Assembly: GCA_016201685.1 (NCBI GenBank)
Contig: JACQCJ010000060.1
Location: 1 to 21,164 of the forward strand
Origin: Candidatus Peregrinibacteria bacterium
Lineage (GTDB): Bacteria; Patescibacteriota; Gracilibacteria; Peribacterales; Peribacteraceae
DNA: 21,164 bases
Direction: 5' to 3'
In this document: positions 13,993 to 21,164 of the stretch, in pieces
How positions within the stretch are numbered: the stretch's first letter is position 1
Layout of the letters: every line of letters begins with the position of its first letter
Translations under genes and position numbers: made by a program
The notes under the pieces: model-generated
Databases searched by the model: none
What the model was told of the DNA's origin: nothing
Seen by the model: the letters and a program-made list of their open reading frames with translations, nothing else

Positions 13993-14718
13993 TCATGAGG
14001 ATCGCTCGTGCGCCGCGCGAAGAGAAGACCGCACTCGACGCAGTCCTCGGAGTTCGGAAAACATGCGGAGGATCACGGAGAGCTTGGCGCCGGTGGGCGA
14101 ACCCGCGCGCCGGGGAAAATGGGGCACATCGACCGTCGCCCAGGCGATGCCGTTCTCCTTCAGGCGCAGGAACATTTCCGTATTGAAGAGTTTCTCGACG
14201 CCATGCGTCGGGCGGATCGCGGGCCAGAGATCGCGACACATCACTTTCATGCCGCAGTTCACGTCGCGCACCCAGAGTCCGAGGGCGATCCAGTTCATCA
14301 ATCCCAGCACCTTCCCGAGCATGTTCCGCGTGAACGAGTCCGCGCGCCTTCTCCTGCGCCCGGCAGCGAAGGGGAATGTGTCCAGATGCGGCAGCAGAAG
14401 ATCGAAATCCCGCGCGCAGAACTGTCCGTCGCTGTCCATGAACGCGACGATCTCCGTGCGCGCCGCATCGATGCCGCTGCGCACGGCGATCCCGTACCCT
14501 TGATTGTGCTCATGCCGCACCATGCGAAGAGAGGGGATCTGCATCCGCAGCTGCTCGAGAATTGCGGATGTGCGGTCGGTCGAACCGTCATCCACGGCGA
14601 TGATCTCGCCTGAGATTGTCCGTTGCTGCATCCACGCTGCGCAGTCGCGCACAGTTCGTTCAATGTTCGCTGCCTCGTTGAAGCAGGGCAGCACAATCGT
14701 GAGAGAAGTTCCGTCCAT
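13993..14718 (-). CDS. GT2 glycosyltransferase, DPM1-like
   Basis: A 241-residue GT-A enzyme of the polyprenyl-phosphate sugar synthase type. Seen: LTIVLPCFNEAANIERTV (6-23), EIIAVDDGSTDRT (38-50), NQGYGIAVRSGID (72-84) and the DxD motif FMDSDGQF (92-99). VRDVNCGMKVM and FNTEMFLRLKENGI follow in the acceptor half. The ATG at 14718 (MDGTSLT) fits the fold. The in-frame extension to 14826 is Arg-rich and not conserved-looking, and an ATG at 14730 (MLCAMDG) is a small variant. It lies in the same direction as the ALG5-like gene with a 28-nt gap, so an operon is likely. It is divergent from the GT-C gene at 14856. Confidence 0.88.
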   Translation of the reverse strand: MDGTSLTIVLPCFNEAANIERTVRDCAAWMQQRTISGEIIAVDDGSTDRTSAILEQLRMQIPSLRMVRHEHNQGYGIAVRSGIDAARTEIVAFMDSDGQFCARDFDLLLPHLDTFPFAAGRRRRRADSFTRNMLGKVLGLMNWIALGLWVRDVNCGMKVMCRDLWPAIRPTHGVEKLFNTEMFLRLKENGIAWATVDVPHFPRRAGSPTGAKLSVILRMFSELRGLRRVRSSLRAAHERSS

Positions 14719-14842
14719 CGCGCAGAGCATCGGGGGTCGCCGCGCGCGAGTCAACCGGAGGAGCGACCGGGCGAAGTCATCGGCTCTGCGGTTATCCCAT
14801 CGGCGATGCATGATGTGAAGCGGCATCGCGACGCAAGTGCAG

Positions 14843-14848
14843 TAGAGT
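14843..14848 (+). promoter_or_regulatory. Candidate -10 hexamer of the GT-C gene (leaderless)
   Basis: TAGAGT lies 7 nt before the ATG at 14856. The same hexamer-to-ATG spacing occurs at other genes in the window, and it helps to choose this start. Confidence 0.3.
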
Positions 14849-14855
14849 GGGCGCC

Positions 14856-16664
14856 ATGTTTCGTCTGGAGGATGCTACGCATCGCGTCTCGTCTGCTGAA
14901 CGTCGGACCATGTTCTTTCGGATCACATGCCTGTGCATGTGCATGGCTCTCGCCTGGATGGCTCTCGCGGAGATCTCACCGGAGTACAGTAGCGTCTTTT
15001 ACCGGCAAGGCGGAGGAGCGATGCGCGAGGGCACCCTGCCGCTCTCGGTGGATTCGTCGGGCGCGGCGATCGACGTGGGCTTCATGCTTACACTCAACGA
15101 GCTCCATCCGCGCATCTACCGCGTTGTTCCCGACAACTGCCTGGAGTCGCTCGCGATCAACGGGCAGGCGGTGGATCTCCCGGATCTCCCGTTCTGTGAT
15201 TACACGGAAGGCCGCCATCTTGATCTCGGGCCGTGGCTCCATGTCGGCAACAATGTGATCGCGGCCCGAATCCGGGATGACGGCGGCAGGGGGGGGATGC
15301 GCATCGACGTTTCCCCCCGCGATCAGCTGATGATCCTCCTCGCGCTGTTCATCGCGGGAACGGCACTGTGCTTCGTCGGAGTCGTGAGCGGGGAGTGGAG
15401 CGGACGATTGCGGTTCCATCGCATGATTTTCGCCGTCCTCGTTTTGGGGATTGCGCTCCGAGCGACGTATCTCTTCGCGGTGCCTTACTGGGTACACGTG
15501 AACGATGTCGATGGCCACATCGAGTACGTCCGCTACATCCTCGCGCACTGGCGTGCACCGCCGATCCATGGAGGATGGGAGTTCTACCAGCCTCCCCTGT
15601 ATTACATCCTCACGGCGGCCGTGGTGAAGGTATTCGCATTCGTTGCCCCCCTGCGAGACACTGACGCGATGCAGGCGACGTCATTCGCGTTCTCCTGCCT
15701 AACGCTCGCAGCGCTCCTGGGAATTGCGCACGCCGCCTTCCCCAAACGCGCCCGGCGGACGGATGCTGCGCTCTTTCTCTTTCTGTGCGCGACGTTCCCG
15801 ATCCTGGTCTTCTCCGCGGGAAGGATCAACAACGACGGCCTCGTCGTGATGCTGGGGAGCTTCGCTCTGCTCTTCCTCGTGCGCTTCGTGGGCAAGGGAA
15901 GATCGAAAGACTGGTGCGCCGCCGCCGCGCTGATCGTTGCTGGTTTGCTCGCCAAGACGAATGCCGCCCTGCTGCTCGTTCCTCTCTTCTGCGCCCCCTT
16001 ACTCCTCAAGCGCTACCGCTACCGGCATGCCGCTCTGCTCTTGTGCGCGGGGTCCGGGATGCTCCTTCTGGCGTACGGCTGGTTCCTGATCCCCCGTATG
16101 CTGGAAGAAGAGAACGCCCGGTCGATCCTTGTGGGGAACATCGGGAACCTGACGGGAGCACTCAGTGTGGGCAACGCACCCTCCTTCTACTATGTTTTTC
16201 ATCCCCTGGCCGTTCTCCGCAATCCCTACAATAACGCCTGGGACGACGCCTCCGGACGGCAATACTTCCTCGAGTATCTCTTCCGTTCGGCATTCACGGG
16301 CGAATTCGATCTGGGGGCCGCGCTCAAACCCCTCGTGCAGATGATCCTCCTCGTCTGGATGGCGATCGCCGCGGTCGGGATTCTGGGGATGGGTGCTCTC
16401 CTGCGCCGTTGCGACAGAATGGCGATCCTCTTTCTCATCACCGGCTGCTCCCTCCTCCTCGGGCATGCGGCGTTCCGTTTTCTCTCGCCCTACGGTCCTT
16501 CCCAGGATTTCCGCTACAACATGCTGCTGCTCGTTCCCTCGCTCTTCTTTGTGCTCCGAGGGAGGCAGGCGTTCCGCGGCTTTGCGCGCGATGCGGTCAC
16601 CTCTCTCCTCGTCCTCGCCGGAATCCTCAATGCCATTCTTGTCTTGTGTCTCTGCGTGCGATGA
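14856..16664 (+). CDS. GT-C membrane glycosyltransferase with N-terminal beta-sandwich domain
   Basis: About 602 residues. A first hydrophobic helix (about 19-39, FFRITCLCMCMALAWMAL) is followed by a beta-rich extracytoplasmic domain of about 110 residues with LESLAINGQAVDLPDLP, LDLGPWLHVGNNVIAARIRD and GGMRIDV. This pattern resembles the jelly-roll sugar-binding domains of glycosidases. The remainder is polytopic with VNDVDGHIEYVRYIL and EFYQPPLYYIL, the acidic loop and QPPLYY motif of ArnT/PMT-like GT-C enzymes. It would transfer lipid-linked sugar outside the membrane. The donor and acceptor are unknown. Alternative starts are GTG 14847 and ATG 14910, the latter leaving the signal helix at the very N-terminus. 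Confidence 0.82.
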   Translation: MFRLEDATHRVSSAERRTMFFRITCLCMCMALAWMALAEISPEYSSVFYRQGGGAMREGTLPLSVDSSGAAIDVGFMLTLNELHPRIYRVVPDNCLESLAINGQAVDLPDLPFCDYTEGRHLDLGPWLHVGNNVIAARIRDDGGRGGMRIDVSPRDQLMILLALFIAGTALCFVGVVSGEWSGRLRFHRMIFAVLVLGIALRATYLFAVPYWVHVNDVDGHIEYVRYILAHWRAPPIHGGWEFYQPPLYYILTAAVVKVFAFVAPLRDTDAMQATSFAFSCLTLAALLGIAHAAFPKRARRTDAALFLFLCATFPILVFSAGRINNDGLVVMLGSFALLFLVRFVGKGRSKDWCAAAALIVAGLLAKTNAALLLVPLFCAPLLLKRYRYRHAALLLCAGSGMLLLAYGWFLIPRMLEEENARSILVGNIGNLTGALSVGNAPSFYYVFHPLAVLRNPYNNAWDDASGRQYFLEYLFRSAFTGEFDLGAALKPLVQMILLVWMAIAAVGILGMGALLRRCDRMAILFLITGCSLLLGHAAFRFLSPYGPSQDFRYNMLLLVPSLFFVLRGRQAFRGFARDAVTSLLVLAGILNAILVLCLCVR

Positions 16665-16777
16665 AGGATCTGCGATCGATTCTGCAGTGTGCATGTTCGT
16701 GATGTCTGGGGGATGCAAGCGATAAGCGGTGGGCTTTCTTCGCCTGTTTATCCCTCCTCGCTGCGTCTCCGTTCCTA

Positions 16778-17218
16778 CTACCCTGCGCTGAACCCCGCCG
16801 CCCTCGCCTCCTCCTTCGTCGCAAAATAGACACGATTGGCAGGCGCGATCGCACTCCCCGCCGCCGAGAGCACCGGATAGAAGCGCTTCCCGTTCTTGGA
16901 CGCGACGAAGCGCATCCCGGTCGGCACCGTCACCGTCACATCCGTGGTCCACGTCGGCAGCGTGATGCGAAATGCTCCGCTCGCGTCAGGAATGATTTCT
17001 TTGGATCCTGCGAAGATTCTCACGTCACCTGTCGTCTGTCCCTTGATCTCATTACCCAGTCTTCCGATCGTTATGACGGGAATCGTCGGGGTCGATGCAG
17101 CCGAGGAGAGCGTCAGAGATTCCCGCGGCAGACGGAGCCGAACGGTCAGAATGCTTCCGATGAACATCCCGATGATCAGAGTGAGAACGAGTACGAGCAA
17201 TGGCGCGAACCGAGACAT
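16778..17218 (-). CDS. Membrane-anchored protein with Cys-less Ada-like C-terminal motif
   Basis: A 146-residue protein with an N-terminal signal-anchor helix (6-25), a Ser/Thr-rich linker, and a small beta-rich exported domain (about 48-100, with DVRIFAGSKEIIPDASGAFR resembling a surface beta-sandwich). The C-terminal motif FVASKNGKRFYPVLSAAG then APANRVYFATKEEARAAGF (104-143) has the spacing of Ada-type or thermonuclease-tail zinc motifs often seen in CPR proteins, in which Cys residues bind metal. Here no Cys is present, so metal binding is unlikely and a structural or peptidoglycan/DNA-surface role is only a guess. TACAAT lies 8 nt upstream of the start. The upstream edge is a heptad-repeat element. 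Confidence 0.75.
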   Translation of the reverse strand: MSRFAPLLVLVLTLIIGMFIGSILTVRLRLPRESLTLSSAASTPTIPVITIGRLGNEIKGQTTGDVRIFAGSKEIIPDASGAFRITLPTWTTDVTVTVPTGMRFVASKNGKRFYPVLSAAGSAIAPANRVYFATKEEARAAGFSAG

Positions 17219-17226
17219 AGCGTGTC

Positions 17227-17367
17227 ATTGTAAATTGATAATTGAAAATGGAAAATTGAAAATTATGGCAGCAATGATCGATCAAGCTTGGACGTTGATC
17301 TTCAAGTCAATCCGCCGCTCGGCCAGGTTCGAGAAGTGCTCCCAACATTTTCAATTTTCAATTTATC
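17227..17367. repeat. Inverted heptad-repeat element, AATTGA family, copy 3
   Basis: The left array has six 7-nt units of ATTGAAA type (17227-17268). The right array has ATTTTCA, ATTTTCA and ATTTATC (17347-17367), opposed. The core of about 80 nt starts TTATGGCAG and ends CCCAACATT, as in the other two copies, and shares TTGATCTT with copy 2. The core is GC-richer than the arrays. The right edge makes TATCAT (17364-17369), the likely -10 of purC, and the left edge makes the -10 of the gene at 17218. Confidence 0.85.
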
Positions 17368-17369
17368 AT
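17364..17369 (+). promoter_or_regulatory. Candidate -10 hexamer of purC (leaderless)
   Basis: TATCAT is followed by 6 nt and the purC ATG at 17376. The hexamer is formed by the end of the heptad array. No clear -35 was seen. Confidence 0.4.
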
Positions 17370-17375
17370 CCGTCC

Positions 17376-18362
17376 ATGATCTCCCCCGACCAGCTCCGCC
17401 CCTTCCTCGCGACGACGCTCAGTGAGACGAATTTTTCGTCGCTCGGTGAAAAATACACGGGCAAGGTCCGTGACGTGTATCGTCAGAACGATCGCAACAT
17501 CCTCATCGCCACCGACCGCCAATCGGCGTTCGATGCTCCGTGGTGCACGATTCCCCTCAAGGGCCAAGTGCTCAATCAGCTGAGTGCATGGTGGTTTGAG
17601 CGCATCGCGGACGTGATGCCCACCCACGTGATCGCCGTGCCGGATCCCAATGCGACCGTCGTCAAAAACGTGACGATCCTCAAAATCGAGATCGTCGTGC
17701 GCGCGTACCTCACCGGATCCACCGGGACCTCGGCCTGGGTCAATTACCACAAGGGTATCAGGAACTTCTGCGGCAACCTCCTCCCGGAGGGAATGGTCAA
17801 GAACCAGAAATTCGCATCCCCCATCATCACCCCCACGACGAAGGCCGAGGAAGACGAACTCATCGATCCGCAGGGCATTCTCGAACGCGGACTTACGACG
17901 AAAAAACAATGGGAAGAGATCACGGATCGCGCCCTCGCGCTCTTCCAGCGCGGCCAGGAAATCGCCGCGTCCCGAGGGCTCATCCTCGTGGATACCAAAT
18001 ACGAGATGGGGCTCGATCGCGATGGCACCCTCACCATCGCCGACGAAGTCCACACGCCGGATTCCTCGCGATACTGGGTGGCTGCGACCTACGAGGAACG
18101 CTTCGCGGAGGGCAAGGAACCCGAGAGCCTGGATAAGGAATTCTTCCGGTTGTGGCTGAGCGGGCAGGGCATCGATCCCTACGATGCCGCCAAGCGTGAT
18201 CTCCTGCGCTCTCGCATCACCGACGACGTCCGCCTGATGCTCGCTTCCAAGTACGTCGATCTCTACGAGCGGATGACGGGGATGAGCTTCCACGTTCCCG
18301 AGGATCCCGACGTGGTGGGGAGGATGGAGAGAAATCTGGGGAGGTGGAAGATGGGGGGTTGA
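17376..18362 (+). CDS. purC: Phosphoribosylaminoimidazole-succinocarboxamide (SAICAR) synthase
   Basis: Joins CAIR and aspartate with ATP in purine biosynthesis. It has 328 residues from ATG 17376, close to the longer yeast-like class. Seen: YTGKVRDVY (27-35), ATDRQSAFD (45-53), VVRAYLTGS (107-115), LPEGMVKNQKFASPIITPTTK (136-156, signature 1), LILVDTKYEMG (202-212, signature 2) and DEVHTPDSSRYW (223-234). All expected ATP- and substrate-binding motifs are present. The frame is open upstream, through a repeat element with an ATG at 17265, but that extension has no conserved content. No other purine gene is in view. The BIME-like element copy B begins 16 nt after the stop. Confidence 0.95.
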   Translation: MISPDQLRPFLATTLSETNFSSLGEKYTGKVRDVYRQNDRNILIATDRQSAFDAPWCTIPLKGQVLNQLSAWWFERIADVMPTHVIAVPDPNATVVKNVTILKIEIVVRAYLTGSTGTSAWVNYHKGIRNFCGNLLPEGMVKNQKFASPIITPTTKAEEDELIDPQGILERGLTTKKQWEEITDRALALFQRGQEIAASRGLILVDTKYEMGLDRDGTLTIADEVHTPDSSRYWVAATYEERFAEGKEPESLDKEFFRLWLSGQGIDPYDAAKRDLLRSRITDDVRLMLASKYVDLYERMTGMSFHVPEDPDVVGRMERNLGRWKMGG

Positions 18363-18378
18363 AGGGGTTTTGTGTGTT

Positions 18379-18482
18379 GTTTCCTCTCCCCCCGACCCCC
18401 TCTCCACGGGAGAGGGGGAGAAATGTTCCATTGTTCCATTCCCCCCTCCTCCATCGGAGGAGGGGTCGGGGGTGGAGGAAAC
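18379..18482. repeat. BIME-like double-hairpin element, copy B
   Basis: Outer borders GTTTCCTC and GAGGAAAC enclose two perfect hairpins, CCCCCTCTCC-ACG-GGAGAGGGGG and CCCCTCCTCC-ATC-GGAGGAGGGG, joined by AAATGTTCCATTGTTCCATT. The ends can also pair with each other over about 20 bp, giving a three-way junction. It is the reverse complement of the unit at 11353-11490 without its loop insert. Confidence 0.88.
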
Positions 18483-18538
18483 AAACAACAAACCCACAAA
18501 ATTTCGTCCATTTCCAAGATGTTTTCTCTCCTGCTTGT

Positions 18539-18547
18539 TGTTATACT
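18539..18547 (+). promoter_or_regulatory. Candidate extended -10 promoter of ftsH
   Basis: TG-T-TATACT forms an extended -10 element 24 nt before the ftsH ATG. It lies downstream of BIME copy B. No convincing -35 was seen, which is usual with TGn promoters. Confidence 0.45.
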
Positions 18548-18571
18548 TGAGCATCCAACATTCGCCGTTCC

Positions 18572-20473
<1,902 letters not shown>

Positions 20474-20597
20474 TCGAGTAGTTCTGCCTTCTCTAAGAAC
20501 CTACTTTTGATCTTCTGTGCAGGCCATTTGAGCTGTAGACCATTTTTCATTAGAAAACTCTGTTGATTGATTGCAACGATCCCATCATGGTGTCTCC

Positions 20598-20924
20598 ATG
20601 AGACAGTATGACTATTACGTCTACATGCTCCGCTGCAACGACGGCAGCTACTACACGAGCATCACCAACAGCGTCGTGAGGCGTCTATGGCAACATCAAA
20701 ACGGGATCAATCCCGATTGCTACACCTTCTCGAGGCGTCCCGTTGAGCTTGTCTACTCGGCATGGTTTACGAATGTCTTTGAAGCCATTCATTGGGAGAA
20801 ACAGATCAAACGATGGAGCAGAAAGAAGAAGGAAGCGTTGATTCGAGGGGAATGGCAGAAGATTCAGGAGTGTGCGAAGCGTCGCACACCCTTTCCAAAG
20901 TACAACCAAAGCATGTCACCCTGA
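20598..20924 (+). CDS. GIY-YIG domain protein (UPF0213/YhbQ-like)
   Basis: A 108-residue single-domain GIY-YIG protein. Seen: YYVYMLRCNDGSYYTSITN (5-23), the GIY/YIG strand pair, RRLWQHQNG (28-36) with the conserved Arg, and EAIHWEKQIKRWSRKKKEALI (62-82) with the catalytic-type Glu and basic helix. The usual YTGIT is YTSITN, so the Gly of the motif is Ser, which could reduce nuclease activity. The final residues (MSP) and the TGA stop lie inside the palindromic element at 20912-21015. The gene is lower in GC than ftsH. Related proteins elsewhere often sit next to such palindromes, as far as I recall. The start at 20598 is chosen because the domain begins at once. Confidence 0.85.
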   Translation: MRQYDYYVYMLRCNDGSYYTSITNSVVRRLWQHQNGINPDCYTFSRRPVELVYSAWFTNVFEAIHWEKQIKRWSRKKKEALIRGEWQKIQECAKRRTPFPKYNQSMSP

Positions 20925-21015
20925 GGAGGCCCGCCTATCATCCTTCGAGATGCTCGGCACTGCGGTGCCTTGCTCCTCAGGGTGACAACGGCGGGCCGTC
21001 TCGAAGGGCGACATG
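20912..21015. repeat. Palindromic mosaic element at the 3' end of the GIY-YIG gene
   Basis: Several inverted pairs overlap: CATGTCACCCT (20912-20922) with AGGGCGACATG (21005-21015); GTCACCCTGAGGAG (20915-20928) with CTCCTCAGGGTGAC (20973-20986); GGCCCGCC (20928-20935) with GGCGGGCC (20990-20997); CCTTCGAGA (20942-20950) with TCTCGAAGG (20999-21007); and a central hairpin GGCAC-TGCG-GTGCC (20956-20969). The last three long pairs occur in the order A-B-C-A'-B'-C', so they cannot all form at once without a pseudoknot. Confidence 0.85.
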
Positions 21016-21052
21016 CAGTTGCCTTATTCTATCCAATCCGCACCAAACAACA

Positions 21053-21067
21053 GGGCGCCCCGCGCCC
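21053..21067 (-). terminator. Candidate terminator on the minus strand
   Basis: On the minus strand GGGCGC-GGG-GCGCCC is followed by TGTTGTTTGG, a weak T-rich tail. It lies 26 nt beyond the stop of the partial minus-strand frame at 21093-21164. Confidence 0.4.
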
Positions 21068-21092
21068 CGTTCCAATCTCGAACGGCAGACGT

Positions 21093-21164
21093 TCAGCGTC
21101 GCCCTGCGGAAGCCGGCTGTGCAGTTGGCTGCGCAGGTTGTTTCGCTGCGGGAGCGGTCGGGGC
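21093..21164 (-). CDS. Possible C-terminal end of a gene entering from the right
   Basis: On the minus strand the frame from the window edge reads APTAPAAKQPAQPTAQPAS and ends in TGA at 21093. An Ala/Pro/Gln-rich tail of this kind is common at the C-terminus of exported or ribosome-associated proteins. A terminator-like hairpin follows. Only 23 residues are visible, so the identity cannot be given and the call rests on composition and the terminator. Confidence 0.35.
   Translation of the reverse strand, partial: APTAPAAKQPAQPTAQPASAGRR

Noticed and set aside
16665..16777. Bidirectional terminator between the convergent GT-C and Ada-like genes
   Set aside because: A GATAA/TTATC pairing exists around 16722-16751, but the stem is interrupted and lacks a T-run.
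16896..17375. N-terminal extension of purC up to 160 codons
   Set aside because: It overlaps the convergent gene at 16778-17218 and a repeat element, and family members start near 17376.
20478..20510. Terminator after ftsH (TAGTTCT with AGAACCTA, then CTTTTG)
   Set aside because: The stem is short with a bulge and a 10-nt loop, and the T-run is poor. Not strong enough to list.

Overview
The window looks like a chromosomal segment from a Patescibacteria/CPR-type bacterium, possibly the Peribacteria/Peregrinibacteria side. This is inferred from gene content, not proven. The clues are a small-genome style of gene packing, divergent core enzymes, a membrane-anchored protein with a degenerate Ada-like tail, several GT-C/GT2 lipid-linked-sugar glycosyltransferases, and many genes with no visible Shine-Dalgarno sequence. 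TGA is used as a normal stop (dprA, rpe, PMT), so the Gracilibacteria/Absconditabacteria code does not apply.

Layout. 1-2270, minus strand, visibly more AT-rich than the rest: a type II restriction-modification pair (TdeIII-like endonuclease, cut by the window edge, and an SPPY-type methyltransferase), with a perfect 18-bp palindrome upstream. 2276-6722, minus: a DUF2304 membrane protein, a GT2 glycosyltransferase and a very large GT-C-like membrane protein. 6900-6974, minus: tRNA-Thr(CGU). 7216-8295, plus: dprA. 8492-8659, minus: a small acidic ORF with its own terminator. 8749-11313: central carbon genes, tpiA (minus) divergent from rpiB-rpe, followed by a DUF192 protein overlapping rpe by 4 nt. 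11575-16664: a second glycosylation block (PMT-type O-mannosyltransferase, ALG5-like GT2, DPM1-like GT2, and a GT-C protein with an N-terminal beta-sandwich). 16778-17218, minus: membrane-anchored Ada-like protein. 17376-18362: purC. 18572-20473: ftsH. 20598-20924: a GIY-YIG protein running into a palindromic mosaic element.

How the genes fit together. The GT2 enzymes would charge a polyprenyl phosphate with hexoses, DUF2304 is a common partner of such GT2 genes, and the GT-C proteins would transfer sugars outside the membrane to protein or glycan. tpiA, rpiB and rpe serve glycolysis and the non-oxidative pentose phosphate pathway.

The most unusual feature is between the genes. Many intergenic gaps carry short degenerate tandem repeats with a strict period of 7 nt (or 8 nt in one family), often arranged as two opposing arrays around a short core. 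Three copies of one family share the same inner borders. These arrays supply stop codons, possible start codons and -10-like hexamers to adjacent genes, and one has become part of the tpiA reading frame. A second layer consists of GC-rich REP/BIME-like hairpin elements. Separately, a TANNNT hexamer lies 6-8 nt upstream of seven predicted starts, which suggests widespread leaderless transcription. No CRISPR array, IS element or rRNA gene was seen. No gap between genes exceeds 300 bases.
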